64,000 bases of DNA from CBDCVD01 sp965224015 (GTDB lineage Bacteria > Pseudomonadota > Alphaproteobacteria > Rhizobiales > CBDCVD01), in contig OZ245032.1 in NCBI GenBank assembly GCA_965224015.1, positions 2,976,001 to 3,040,000 on the forward strand. Reading direction: 5' to 3'. The notes beneath the pieces were generated by a model that was not told where the DNA came from, searched no databases, and saw only the letters and a list, made by a program, of their open reading frames with translations. Position numbers and translations under genes: made by a program. Below are positions 1 through 8,137 of this stretch, one piece after another. Each line of letters begins with the position of its first letter. Position 1 is the first letter of the stretch.

Positions 1-970
1 AGCCTAAAGAAGCCGCCCGCGCGGATACCCCAAGTGCAGCCGCAGCCTTTGATGCATCCCAAAGCCCCTTCACGTATGTTCCCAGCTTGGCGCTGGCCAT
101 AACAGCGGCCAGGTTGACAAAACCACCAACCACCGTGTCGATATTTTCGGCAATCTGCCCCAACGCCCAGGCGATCTTTTCGGACACGCTAAAGCCTTCT
201 TGCGCCTCGTTGAGGTACCGCGAGAACTCTCTGCGGATAGCCGTAATACCATCCGCAATTGTTGCCGTCGTCTGCGCAAATTGTCGATCGACTTCCGCTG
301 AGCCTGCCAGAATGCCTGCAATCACCTTTTCACTGGTCAGCTTACCTTCCGCGCCCAGCTTTTTCAGTCCGGCAATGTCCGTGTTAAATTCTTGAGCAAT
401 AAACTGCGCAAGCACCGGCGCGTTCTCACGAATCGAACGCAGTTCATCACCGTGCAGGGCGCCCGCACCCAGCCCTTGGCCCAATTGAAGAATGGCCGCT
501 CTACGCTCCGACGTCGCCGCCCCACCGACGGCCAATGCCTTCTGTACCGTCTCCGTCACACGCGCGATCTGCTTTTCGTCCTTGATGCGCCCTTTGGACG
601 CCCGCGCGATCTTGGCGTAAAGTGAGACTGTGCCTTCAAGATCGGATCGCGACTTGCGCGCCAGTTCTACCAATTCGCTTTGCGAGCGTAAGGATCGCCC
701 CAGAAACGCCTCTGTGGACTTTAACAGGTTATTGCCGCGCGTCCATTCGTCAAAAAACCCTTTTACCTCACGCGCCGAAATGAACGCCCCGATGCCCACG
801 AACGTGCGCTTGAACGAATTGGATATATCGCGGTTCATACGATCAAACCGGCGCTGCATTCCCCAGGCCGTGCGATTGACCTTGCCGTTCATCCGCTTTA
901 GCTGCTTTTCGAACGTTTTCTGACTCACTTCAACGCGAATAAGGAGTTGTTCAAGGTCTGTCTTTGCCAT
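1..970 (-). CDS. Phage tail tape measure protein, N-terminal part (runs off left edge)
   Basis: The frame is open from an ATG at 970 to the edge of the window, giving 323 residues with no stop. The protein sets tail length and is threaded through the tail tube during assembly. The first 100 residues are basic and amphipathic; the region around residues 75-215 matches the tape-measure N-terminal domain known from lambda-like phages, including LGQGLGAGALHGDELRSI, EFNTDIAGLKKLGAEGKLT and a run of small residues before FGNLAAVMA-like hydrophobic helices. It starts 3 bp after the stop of the small tail chaperone gene, the usual position for a tape measure. The C-terminal part and the rest of the tail genes lie outside the window. 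Confidence 0.9.
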   Translation of the reverse strand, partial: MAKTDLEQLLIRVEVSQKTFEKQLKRMNGKVNRTAWGMQRRFDRMNRDISNSFKRTFVGIGAFISAREVKGFFDEWTRGNNLLKSTEAFLGRSLRSQSELVELARKSRSDLEGTVSLYAKIARASKGRIKDEKQIARVTETVQKALAVGGAATSERRAAILQLGQGLGAGALHGDELRSIRENAPVLAQFIAQEFNTDIAGLKKLGAEGKLTSEKVIAGILAGSAEVDRQFAQTTATIADGITAIRREFSRYLNEAQEGFSVSEKIAWALGQIAENIDTVVGGFVNLAAVMASAKLGTYVKGLWDASKAAAALGVSARAASLG

Positions 971-972
971 CT

Positions 973-1095
973 CTAAAATCCTTCAATACCGAGTTCGGCC
1001 AACGCCGCATCGCTCAACTCTCTCGGCTCTTTATCGCCGCCGCCGTTGGCCTTCACGTAACCCTCAACGCAGGCGGCGAACTCCCAGACGCTCAT
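973..1095 (-). CDS. Small phage tail assembly chaperone (40 aa)
   Basis: This 40-codon gene begins MSVWEFAACVEGYVKANG and ends IEGF. The ATG overlaps the stop of the upstream gene as ATGA, so the two are translationally coupled, and it ends two bases before the tape measure start. Small proteins of this type (Phage_TAC group, as in gene transfer agents) sit exactly between the GTA-type chaperone and the tape measure, and hold the tape measure before tube polymerisation. The N-terminal tryptophan and the acidic, hydrophobic composition fit. Assignment rests on position and weak motif resemblance; no catalytic residues are expected. Confidence 0.7.
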   Translation of the reverse strand: MSVWEFAACVEGYVKANGGGDKEPRELSDAALAELGIEGF

Positions 1096-1529
1096 GGCAC
1101 CAGTTTCGGCGGGGGTGAATCCGAGGACGGCTCCGGTGCCGAAGATTTGCGAGAATCGCCACTTGCCTCGCGGTCCGGTTCCGCCTCCGGCTCGGTCCCC
1201 GCTTGCGGCTTTCCCACCGGATCGTCCTCATCGTCACCAAATAGCGAATAGGCCAAAACGGCCTGTGCAACGGGTACCAACGTGGCAAGCGGCGCGTCGT
1301 CAACGCGATCCATGGTGATCTTGCGCGCAAGAGCCTTCTCAATGCCACCACCTTCAAGACCAAAGCGTATTACTGAGATCACGTCATCGACAAACCAGTC
1401 GTTTTCCAACAACCGTTTTAGAACAGTTCCCGGGCCAGCATCGCAAGCGTCTTGCAGGGCGCGCAATTGGGCTATTCTCAACAAAAACTGATGCTCGCCA
1501 CCGGCCCATGTGAGTTCAACCGGGCGCAT
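1092..1529 (-). CDS. Gene-transfer-agent-family tail assembly protein
   Basis: This 145-residue protein starts MRPVELTWAGGEHQFLLRI, which matches the family of GTA/phage tail assembly chaperones whose first strand reads roughly V-x-L-x-W-x-G-G-x-x-x-F-x-L. Residues 20-105 are predicted mostly helical. The last 40 residues are a low-complexity Glu/Pro/Ser/Asp tail ending PPPKLVP. Its start overlaps the stop of the tail tube gene (TAATG) and its stop overlaps the start of the next gene (ATGA). Chaperones at this place often have a frameshifted longer form; I see no convincing slippery site, and the following 40-residue protein appears to be a separate gene. Confidence 0.8.
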   Translation of the reverse strand: MRPVELTWAGGEHQFLLRIAQLRALQDACDAGPGTVLKRLLENDWFVDDVISVIRFGLEGGGIEKALARKITMDRVDDAPLATLVPVAQAVLAYSLFGDDEDDPVGKPQAGTEPEAEPDREASGDSRKSSAPEPSSDSPPPKLVP

Positions 1530-1993
1530 TACGATTTCGCCGTCCGGGTGGGCGTGCCGTCGAACTGCAATTCGATCTCGGCGGTCACCTTCTGGCCTTT
1601 GGTGCGCTGGTTGTCGAGCCGGGTGAACAGCGCCATGCCCTCCTCGATAGTCGTATCGCCTGTCTTGCCAGCGGTCTCAACTTTTTTGTTACGAATTCGA
1701 ATTTTCAGCGCTTGGGACGAGTAAAACCAGTCCATGACCTTCTCGTGAGACTCCAGCGCCCATACACCGCTTCCCGATACAGTAATATCGATTGAGCGCA
1801 CCGATCTTTCTGTTGCAAGAGGCAGGCTTTCGTCATCACAATGGGGGATTTCGACGCTATCCACATTCGCCGAGCGGCTAATAGTGACGTCTATCAAGCC
1901 GCAAATGGCGGAATACGTCCCGGCGGCGTTCTTTGAGTCAAATTCCACCTCCAAAATCAGTTCTTCAAACTTGGCTGTTGTCGCAAGTGCCAT
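1529..1993 (-). CDS. Major tail (tube) protein
   Basis: A 154-residue protein beginning MALATTAKFEELILEVEFD. It is predicted almost all beta with alternating hydrophobic residues (SIDITVSGSGVWALESHEKV) and a C-terminal KVTAEIELQFDGTPT, which is the pattern of the phage tail tube/GTA major tail family. It forms the stacked hexameric rings of the tail tube. It lies between the tail completion genes and the tail chaperones, the canonical position. A ribosome-binding site (GAGAAACGAAAATG region, with GGAGAAACG just upstream) precedes the start. Confidence 0.85.
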   Translation of the reverse strand: MALATTAKFEELILEVEFDSKNAAGTYSAICGLIDVTISRSANVDSVEIPHCDDESLPLATERSVRSIDITVSGSGVWALESHEKVMDWFYSSQALKIRIRNKKVETAGKTGDTTIEEGMALFTRLDNQRTKGQKVTAEIELQFDGTPTRTAKS

Positions 1994-2044
1994 TTTCGTT
2001 TCTCCATTAAAAAAGGCCGGTCAAACCGGCCATGTGCTGCAATG

Positions 2045-2242
2045 TTACTCTGTACTGTCCTTGTCCGGTTTTTTCTTTGGCGCACGAACCGCCTTGGCCG
2101 CGCCTGCTTTAACCGCCGCGGCCAACAGGTGGCGCGTGACCTCAACCGGCTTGTCGCTCGCGGTGAACTCACGGCACACCGCCAAATCCGGGCGGAAGTC
2201 GTAGTTAAAGGTCTTGTGAAACACGGCCCAGGCCATCCTCAT
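2045..2242 (-). CDS. Small basic phage protein of unknown function (65 aa)
   Basis: A 65-residue protein, MRMAWAVFHKTFNYDFRPD..., with a lysine-rich C-terminus (APKKKPDKD). The start overlaps the stop of the upstream DUF3168 gene as ATGA, so it belongs to the late operon. Short proteins that begin with a 'W-x-V-x-x-x-F-x-Y' strand and end in a basic tail are common between tail-completion and tail-tube genes of such phages, but I do not recognise a named family. Function unknown; a minor structural or assembly role is an inference from position. Confidence 0.7.
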   Translation of the reverse strand: MRMAWAVFHKTFNYDFRPDLAVCREFTASDKPVEVTRHLLAAAVKAGAAKAVRAPKKKPDKDSTE

Positions 2243-2643
2243 TTCTCCTCAATAAAGGCTTCAACACTGATAATCCCGTGGGTCGTGAGCCCGTCGGGAT
2301 CGCGCATGATGCGGACGCTTTCCACCCGCAAATCGGCCAACGCGTGCTCGCTCAAATCGAATGCGCTATTGTCCAATATCTGTTTGATCGTGTGGCATAT
2401 GTCCTTGCACTCCACTGAGCCAACAGCGCGCGACCACACATCGATCTGCAGAAAGTGATCGCCGCCTGTAATACAATCTGCAGAGAACGGAATGCTCTGC
2501 GTTGCGCCAAAAGAGACGTATGGGAATTCCGGGGTCTCCGATACCCGATCGTAAACCCGTCCGTTAATGCTGGCGCGTAACACAGGCGCACGGGTGAGGG
2601 CCTGAAAGACGGCCCGTTGCAGATCAATGGCGGGCGCGCTCAT
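2239..2643 (-). CDS. Tail completion/terminator protein, DUF3168 family
   Basis: From the ATG at 2643 the protein reads MSAPAIDLQRAVFQALTR and is 134 residues. The layout (N-terminal helix with L-x-x-A-V, then YDRVSETPEFPYVSFG, then FLQIDVWSRAVGSVECK) is typical of DUF3168, the lambda gpU-like proteins that cap the tail tube and fix its end. A longer reading with 25 extra residues is possible, but those residues are basic and lie entirely inside the preceding gene. The chosen ATG overlaps the preceding stop as ATGA. It lies between the gp10-like gene and the tail tube gene, the standard order. Confidence 0.85.
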   Translation of the reverse strand: MSAPAIDLQRAVFQALTRAPVLRASINGRVYDRVSETPEFPYVSFGATQSIPFSADCITGGDHFLQIDVWSRAVGSVECKDICHTIKQILDNSAFDLSEHALADLRVESVRIMRDPDGLTTHGIISVEAFIEEK

Positions 2644-3065
2644 TTGGCCGCCCTTTTTAATCCCTTGTTGAGCGTCCGGGTGATGCGCCCTTTCACGCGG
2701 CGTTTTTTCGACCGCCAAGCGGGATAAAAGTACGGATGGCTGCGCGCGGTTTGCGTCCCAAACTCAACCCAGCGCGCATAGAATGCCTCGTCATTGCCGG
2801 CATAAATGGTGATACGAAGCTTGCCGATCCTGTTGCGCGATTGCGCGAACACGACACTTCCCTTTGGTGCATCGCCCCAGGTCCACCCGATCGATCTTTT
2901 TAACGCACCGCTTTGTTCGGGTGCCCAGGATTTCATGAGGGCGACGATCTCTTCCGCGCCCTGCTCCATGGCCTCTGCCACGGCGTTTTGCGCCGCCTGG
3001 GGGATTTTATAGAGTAGCTTGCGCGTCAGACGCTTGAGTTGTTTGCTCAATTGCGGATTAGCCAT
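2640..3065 (-). CDS. HK97 gp10-like head-tail joining protein
   Basis: Starting at the ATG at 3065 the protein is 141 residues, MANPQLSKQLKRLTRKL..., basic overall. It contains the gp10-family hallmarks: a helix ending AMEQGAEEIVALMKSWAPEQSGALKRSIG, a beta region IYAGNDEAFYARWVEFGT, and the C-terminal HPYFYPAWRSKK followed by basic residues. The family connects the completed head to the tail. A much longer upstream open frame exists but is antisense-like read-through into the adaptor gene; the start chosen overlaps the end of that adaptor gene by a few bases. Confidence 0.88.
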   Translation of the reverse strand: MANPQLSKQLKRLTRKLLYKIPQAAQNAVAEAMEQGAEEIVALMKSWAPEQSGALKRSIGWTWGDAPKGSVVFAQSRNRIGKLRITIYAGNDEAFYARWVEFGTQTARSHPYFYPAWRSKKRRVKGRITRTLNKGLKRAAK

Positions 3066-3408
3066 GGGCAACGCCTTTTTCGCAAAGCATCTCAAAATAG
3101 GCGCGATTCTTCGTGAGTGTTTTCGTGCGAATATTATAGATATCGCCGGAACGGACATCACGGGCCCGCCAATCGGTGGTAATCTGTTTCGTTTGAGCAG
3201 AACGGCGGATAGTGACAATGGCTGGCTGTTTGCCTTCAAGACGCGCCGCCATGACCGTCTCACCACCGCGTAAGTCGTGCAAGCCAGCAGACACGATGAA
3301 CTGTTCCACCCATTCGGCTCTGGTGTTACCCAGACCGTCGGGGCGCTCGCTACGCTTGTCGAAAGCAAACGCGCGGTCGAAATGGGCATTGGATATGCGG
3401 TTTTTCAT
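3058..3408 (-). CDS. Phage head-tail adaptor (SPP1 gp16-like)
   Basis: A 116-residue protein, MKNRISNAHFDRAFAFDKRS..., with the arrangement of the Phage_H_T_join family: an early FDRAFAFDKRSERPDGLGN strand-turn, a central RGGETVMAARLEGKQPAIVT strand pair, and a terminal W-R-A-R-D-V-R-S-G-D-I-Y-N-I segment. Such proteins form the stopper/adaptor ring under the portal. It overlaps the connector gene upstream (ATGA) and the gp10-like gene downstream, so it is part of the same translationally coupled operon. Confidence 0.88.
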   Translation of the reverse strand: MKNRISNAHFDRAFAFDKRSERPDGLGNTRAEWVEQFIVSAGLHDLRGGETVMAARLEGKQPAIVTIRRSAQTKQITTDWRARDVRSGDIYNIRTKTLTKNRAYFEMLCEKGVAHG

Positions 3409-3713
3409 ACAATCGTCGGTGGGCGCCGTTCCATAAGAAGCGATTGCACCATCGTAGGCAGTGTGTAATGGCGATCAAACAGCGCCTCCGCATCGCCGTC
3501 AGGTTCGCGCAGGAGAATCCCGACGAATATGATGCAGGCAACCTTGACATCCTCATCGTTCTCAAGGCCCGTCGCATCGGACGGATCAGCTTTTAAGTAA
3601 CGCAGGATAACCGCCGAACACATATCAATCAGTTTTTCGATCTTGGCGTCGAAATCGCTCTCGATAATGTTCAAAAGCTGCTTTGTTTCGGCCAAGGGGG
3701 CGAGTTTTACCAT
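3405..3713 (-). CDS. Head-tail connector protein (gp6-like)
   Basis: A 102-residue, mainly helical protein. Residues 8-45 (ETKQLLNIIESDFDAKIEKL followed by CSAVILRYLK) and a second helix pair DVKVACIIFVGILLRE match the gp6-like / Gp15-like connector family that binds under the portal ring. The C-terminal end LPTMVQSLLMERRPP is typical: 'L-P-x-x-V-x-x-L-L-x-x-x-R-D/P-P'. It follows the collagen-like gene with a short overlap and precedes the adaptor. Confidence 0.82.
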   Translation of the reverse strand: MVKLAPLAETKQLLNIIESDFDAKIEKLIDMCSAVILRYLKADPSDATGLENDEDVKVACIIFVGILLREPDGDAEALFDRHYTLPTMVQSLLMERRPPTIV

Positions 3714-4543
3714 TTTGTGCCATCCAGTCCCAATTGCGTCAGGTCCTTGCCCGGCGCTCCCGCCTTGCCTTGCGGGCCCTGCGTACCGTCTTTGCCAGCC
3801 TTGCCGTCACGCCCTTTTTTGACCGATAGAATCCAATCCTCGCACGCCGCGCCAGGGCGCTCGGTAGTGTCCGCCCCACAGTGCCAGATCGAGCCGCCGT
3901 AGGTGACCAAATCGCCGCGAACATACGCTTTGCCTTCGCAATACACGCCGCGATAAATGGCTATGGGTAGATCAAACACGAACTCCTTGATCCGTTCGCC
4001 CTGAGTTAATTTAAAAGCGATACTGCGCTCACCATCATAATCGACATTCAGATCGTCGAATCCAAGACCGTCTCTGCCGTCTTCACCATCGGCACCATCG
4101 GCACCATCGGCACCATCGGCGCCATCGCTTCCTGGTGCGCCATCACGTCCTGGTGCTCCGTCACTGCCCACTACAGGGCCGACGGACCTTATAGCCCCAT
4201 CATCGAAGGTAAGTGTCAGCACACCATCCTGGTCGATTAACGCTTGCGAGATACCTCGCCCATCGTTGCCGGTTTCGCCCTTTTCGCCACGATCGCCTTG
4301 TGGACCGGCCTCTCCTGGTTCACCGGGATCGCCTTTTTCGCCGGGAGCGCCTGTATCACCCTTTTCGCCCTTTTCGCCTTTCTCGCCGGGAGCACCCGCA
4401 TCTCCCTTTTCGCCTGGCGGCCCCCTCATATCGGCACTCTCAATGGCTTCAAGGCGGGCAATCAACGGCTCAATAGTTCGGGAAACGTATGCCTTGATCG
4501 TCTCGACCATTTGTGCGCCAAAATATTCGCCATCCTCAATCAT
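3707..4543 (-). CDS. Collagen-like virion protein with carbohydrate-binding-like C-terminal module
   Basis: A 278-residue protein inserted between portal and connector. Residues 1-38 are helical (possible trimerisation or virion-anchoring region). Residues 40-95 are Gly-X-Y triplets, interrupted by a short beta segment, then a second Gly-X-Y tract around 125-160 dominated by GAD repeats, then a globular region about 165-240, and a last Gly-X-Y tract. The globular part contains YRGVYCEGKAYVRGDLVTYG ... SIWHC, which has the look of a chitin/cellulose-binding (CBM5/12-like) module. The start overlaps the portal stop (ATGA). Probably a virion fibre that sticks to glycans; that role is inferred. 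The DNA is repetitive (CACCATCGG runs on the plus strand). Confidence 0.85.
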   Translation of the reverse strand: MIEDGEYFGAQMVETIKAYVSRTIEPLIARLEAIESADMRGPPGEKGDAGAPGEKGEKGEKGDTGAPGEKGDPGEPGEAGPQGDRGEKGETGNDGRGISQALIDQDGVLTLTFDDGAIRSVGPVVGSDGAPGRDGAPGSDGADGADGADGADGEDGRDGLGFDDLNVDYDGERSIAFKLTQGERIKEFVFDLPIAIYRGVYCEGKAYVRGDLVTYGGSIWHCGADTTERPGAACEDWILSVKKGRDGKAGKDGTQGPQGKAGAPGKDLTQLGLDGTKW

Positions 4544-5883
4544 GATCTCAATCCGCCCTGTATAACTTGTAAGGCCGCGCGCAACTCGCGACGCGCATCG
4601 GCCTTTTCAGTCTCGCTATCTGTCCCCGCAGGTTGAGTACTCAATGTGTGGGGTGCCGGGTTCTGATCACGCTTGTCCAACGCGGCAAGGGAGTAATTTT
4701 GTTGCTGTAGATACGGCGTATCGCCACCCTCAACCGGTTTTTGATTAAAACGCAAACGCGATTCATTGGGCGTGCGAAAACCCGCCTTAACCGCCTCAGC
4801 TTCCGATTTCACAAGCGTTGACGTGTCCATGCGCAGCAAATCATCAAGATTGAACTCAACACGATTGCGCGGCTCCAGTTCAAGGCCTTCGCCCAAGCCC
4901 GCCTCGAGGCTTTCAATATGAATCTGCAAACATTGCGAATAGTATTGGACGTCCAGGGCTTCGATGTTGGCGTAAGTCGGCGGATCACCAACGCCGATCT
5001 TATATGCGGGAACGCCAAACGTGGAGCAGACCGTCTCCGCGGACCATTTTAACTGCTCTACCAGTTGACTATCCACCGGCGTCACGGCCAGTGATAAATA
5101 TTGCAGTCCATCACCGAGTACCGCCAACTTACCAGCGTTATCGCCGGAGAATTCCGACTCCCAATAATCCTTGATCCGCTTGGCGTTGTCATCTTTGATA
5201 TTGCCTGGGGCGATCAGCAGCCCACCAGGCCGGGAATTATTGGCAAAGAATTTCGCACTGTTTTGTTGAATCTTCTGCCCTTGGGTAGCTGCCAGGCCGC
5301 AGGCAAAGATCGGTGACAACCCGACTAAAGGGTGAAAAAGCGTATTCCAACGGTCGTGAACAATCTCGCTTGCTGGGACAATCACCTGATCCTTGGGGTT
5401 ACCGGACAAGTTATCCCGTTTTAATTCGTAATAGACAAGTCCGCTATCGGTCACGAGCGGCTTGATGTGATCCGGGTGAAGGATATGGAGGCGTGTAACG
5501 CGACGGGCGTTGTCGCGGATTTTAAGCGCATAGGTGTTGCCATAAATCAATTTCGAGGTCATCCAGTTTTCGATAAACTGAATGCGATTTTGAAAATTAT
5601 TCGGCGCAAGTAAGAGGCTTACAAGCCGTTTCGGTCCCGCTACCGGCCCCCAGAAGTCGTTTTTGTCCCTGCGCATCAATTGCAGCCGCATCTTGGCCAC
5701 ATCCGAGGCAATCAGCGAGACACAACGAAATACCGCTGCCGAGCCGAGCACATCATCGCGCTTGACCTCAACGTTTTTCTGCCACGCGCCTGCAAAACTC
5801 TCGCGTATGATGCCGAACCATGAGCGGTCGGCCACAGGCTGCATGTGCGCCTTGCGGCGAAAATTCAACCGCGGGAGCCTCAC
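4540..5883 (-). CDS. Phage portal protein, HK97 family
   Basis: A 447-residue portal protein. It forms the dodecameric ring at the capsid vertex through which DNA enters. Family features seen: early VKRDDVLGSAAVFRCVSLIA, the YGNTYALKIRD segment, LHPDHIKPLV, the 'HDRWNTLFHPLVGLSPIFAC' region, a PGGLL stretch, and GVPAYKIGVGDPPTYANIEA followed by the long helix SQCLQIHIESLEAGL. Length is in the normal range. It lies downstream of the capsid gene, whereas most HK97-type phages have portal upstream of protease and capsid. Confidence 0.95.
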   Translation of the reverse strand: MRLPRLNFRRKAHMQPVADRSWFGIIRESFAGAWQKNVEVKRDDVLGSAAVFRCVSLIASDVAKMRLQLMRRDKNDFWGPVAGPKRLVSLLLAPNNFQNRIQFIENWMTSKLIYGNTYALKIRDNARRVTRLHILHPDHIKPLVTDSGLVYYELKRDNLSGNPKDQVIVPASEIVHDRWNTLFHPLVGLSPIFACGLAATQGQKIQQNSAKFFANNSRPGGLLIAPGNIKDDNAKRIKDYWESEFSGDNAGKLAVLGDGLQYLSLAVTPVDSQLVEQLKWSAETVCSTFGVPAYKIGVGDPPTYANIEALDVQYYSQCLQIHIESLEAGLGEGLELEPRNRVEFNLDDLLRMDTSTLVKSEAEAVKAGFRTPNESRLRFNQKPVEGGDTPYLQQQNYSLAALDKRDQNPAPHTLSTQPAGTDSETEKADARRELRAALQVIQGGLRS

Positions 5884-6116
5884 TAATTACTCTCCCGTGC
5901 TTTTTCCTCAGACGCAGCTTTCGCCTTCATATCCCAACGCTCGTACTTTCGTCTTGTTGGCCGCCTTGCGGTTTTTGATGGTTTTACGGCCTCAGCGCGC
6001 CCGACAAGTTGCAGCAAATCGGCATCGCGCTTTGTTGCCGTGAATTCATCGCCGACACGGCGTAATTTACCGCCATAGCTGATTTCAACCAGGGCGCGGA
6101 TTTGAACGTCACACAT
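5883..6116 (-). CDS. Small phage protein of unknown function (77 aa)
   Basis: A 77-residue basic protein, MCDVQIRALVEISYGGKLRR, followed by VGDEFTATKRDADLLQLVGRAEAV and a lysine/arginine-rich tail. The first part resembles the short beta-barrel-like proteins found next to phage capsid genes (V-x-A-L-x-x-x-x-Y-x-G-x-x-x-x-x-G-D-x-F-x-x). Its stop overlaps the portal start. It may be a minor head protein; function is not established from sequence. Confidence 0.7.
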   Translation of the reverse strand: MCDVQIRALVEISYGGKLRRVGDEFTATKRDADLLQLVGRAEAVKPSKTARRPTRRKYERWDMKAKAASEEKARESN

Positions 6117-6177
6117 GGGAGTCTCTTTCTCTCGTTAAAGAGGGGGGCGACCACAGGGGCCGCCCCTTCGCACAAGT

Positions 6178-8127
6178 TTAAGCGTATGCTGCTTCAGTGA
6201 TGATGCCGACCGCAGCAGCGCGACGGCGCTTCCAGTTAATCCAGCGCTCGGCGCGAACAGCGATCATATTGTTCTGCCATAGGGACATCAATTGTCGTTG
6301 ACCGCTTTGCGGTGCAGTATCCATCTGCAAGGAGGCCTCGCGGCTGGCGTCGAGCATTACCTGGCCATCATCGGCAAGAAGAATTTCACTCGCCTTCAGC
6401 AAAATGATAGGCGTCTTGCCTTTTACCGCCGGAATGTTCTCCGAAACAATAACCGGAAGACCGAGGAACGACCCCCCGTCCACCGTAATGCCCGCGAATT
6501 CCGCCTGCCCAAGGGCGTTCTCCATCATGGCAATGGAGAGCGCCTGTGTCGACGTCATGATCCAAACACAATCCCGCGACACCGACAGATTGGCCTTCAA
6601 AAAGCCGCCGAACAGCTTCTTCACATCAGCCTTCAGAGCAGCTGCAGACGCTCCACTAGCGACCACCGGTGCAACACCGTTCGTGACAGAGGCCGGCGAT
6701 ACGTTCGCTACCTCCGCCTTGACCGGGTTGACAAAGTCATGATCAAGAAATTCCGCCATGGTGTTAATCAAATCCTGACGCACCAACGCCTCTGCGGATG
6801 GATTTGACAGGCGTACCAGTTCATCCGTCAGAGCCACGATGCCTGCCGCCTTGGTGTGGCCGAGTTTGGTGGTATCGAAACCCAACTTGCTCACCGGTTT
6901 CGGTTTGCCTTCGCCAACCCAGCCGACAGACGAGCCGCTAATTTGGCCCGGCAAATTGACATTGAATGGCACCCGGCGGAAACCCTCAATACGCCCGATA
7001 ATCGTTGCCGGACGCAGTAATTCAATGAATTCCGAAGCCATAGTCTGGTAATCCACTAAAGGCGCTGCCCAGGCAGGGTCCGTGGTCGTGCCCGCCACGA
7101 CAGCAGCACGTAACACGCTCTCCACTTCCGGTGTGCTATCACCCCAGGACGCCTTGGCAACCTCCGCAGCTGTAACCACATCGCCACGGCTCTTGGCGAG
7201 CGCGATGGCGTAGCGGGTAAAGGCCGTGCCTTTGGGTAAGTCGGGACCTCGAACCCTTACACGCACGCCTTGGCGACTTTCTCTGGCGGACTGCGTGTCC
7301 GTCACGTCCTCTACGGGCGTTGCCTTTTCGACAACCAACTTCTCCAGCCGGCGCAAGCGCACAAGGTGCTCATCAATTTCATCAATTTGCGCTGACAATT
7401 CATCGTATTCCTCTTTGGCTGCATCATCAGGCATCTCCCCGCCGTCAAGCACCATCAACTTTTCCATCTGCGCGGCATTGGCCGCGCGGGTGGATTCCAA
7501 AGCCCTGATTTGCTCCGGTATCGTCAGTTTCTCATCAGGCTTAGCCATGACTAAATTCCTTCTTTTGCGTGTATTTGAATGATTGGATTTTCCCGAAGCG
7601 CCGGGTTTAATCTCTCGACCGCCATCGGAATGCGCATTGCCGGACGCGGCGCGCAATTCCCGATCAATCGAGCGAATAACGTCTATGGTGGCGTTGGCGT
7701 TAGCCGGCACGGTTACCAGGCTAAGCTCCAGCCACTCCCATTTTTTAAAGCGTATGCCACCAATGTCACCTTTGCGCGGGGCGGAATCGAGTTCCCGAAA
7801 ACCGATCGACACGCCACGCACCAAACCTGCCTTGACGCATTGCCAAGCCTTGTCCACAAGAGAGCGCAGCGCGCCGTTCTCATCAATTCTGGCGATACGA
7901 GCGGTAAAACCGATACCTTTCTTCGTAACCTCCGCGAATTCCACTACACCAACTGGCTCGGTCGAATTATGTTGCCATAAGAGCGGCAACGGCAGTTTGA
8001 ATACCGCTCCAGACGACTCCACAACATCGCCCATTCTGTCCACTTCCGGGGTGGTGGCGATCCCTTCGATCACACGTGTTTCCTCATTCACCGACTTCAC
8101 GTCGATGACGCTCAATGCTCTGTTCAT
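6178..8127 (-). CDS. Fused HK97 prohead protease - major capsid protein
   Basis: A 649-residue fusion. Residues 1-165 are an HK97-type (U35) prohead protease with the likely catalytic His53 in LLWQHNS and Ser107 in RGVSIGF. Residues 165-195 are a linker, 195-275 a charged coiled coil (the delta/scaffold region, EQIRALESTRAANAAQMEKL), and 290-649 the HK97-fold capsid protein with PTPEVESVL-like A-loop, VGWVGEGKPKPVSKLGFD and the C-terminal MSLWQNNMIAVRAERW. The capsid assembles as shells and the protease removes the delta domain. Fusions of this kind are known; it means protease and shell are made one to one unless cleaved. A second small in-frame start (MAKPDEKLTI, near residue 193) could give free capsid protein. 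Confidence 0.93.
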   Translation of the reverse strand: MNRALSVIDVKSVNEETRVIEGIATTPEVDRMGDVVESSGAVFKLPLPLLWQHNSTEPVGVVEFAEVTKKGIGFTARIARIDENGALRSLVDKAWQCVKAGLVRGVSIGFRELDSAPRKGDIGGIRFKKWEWLELSLVTVPANANATIDVIRSIDRELRAASGNAHSDGGREIKPGASGKSNHSNTRKRRNLVMAKPDEKLTIPEQIRALESTRAANAAQMEKLMVLDGGEMPDDAAKEEYDELSAQIDEIDEHLVRLRRLEKLVVEKATPVEDVTDTQSARESRQGVRVRVRGPDLPKGTAFTRYAIALAKSRGDVVTAAEVAKASWGDSTPEVESVLRAAVVAGTTTDPAWAAPLVDYQTMASEFIELLRPATIIGRIEGFRRVPFNVNLPGQISGSSVGWVGEGKPKPVSKLGFDTTKLGHTKAAGIVALTDELVRLSNPSAEALVRQDLINTMAEFLDHDFVNPVKAEVANVSPASVTNGVAPVVASGASAAALKADVKKLFGGFLKANLSVSRDCVWIMTSTQALSIAMMENALGQAEFAGITVDGGSFLGLPVIVSENIPAVKGKTPIILLKASEILLADDGQVMLDASREASLQMDTAPQSGQRQLMSLWQNNMIAVRAERWINWKRRRAAAVGIITEAAYA

Positions 8128-8137
8128 TGGAAATCTC

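Noticed and set aside
4213..4636. Plus-strand hydrophobic frames opposite the collagen-like gene
   Set aside because: They arise from the Gly-X-Y codon repeats read backwards.
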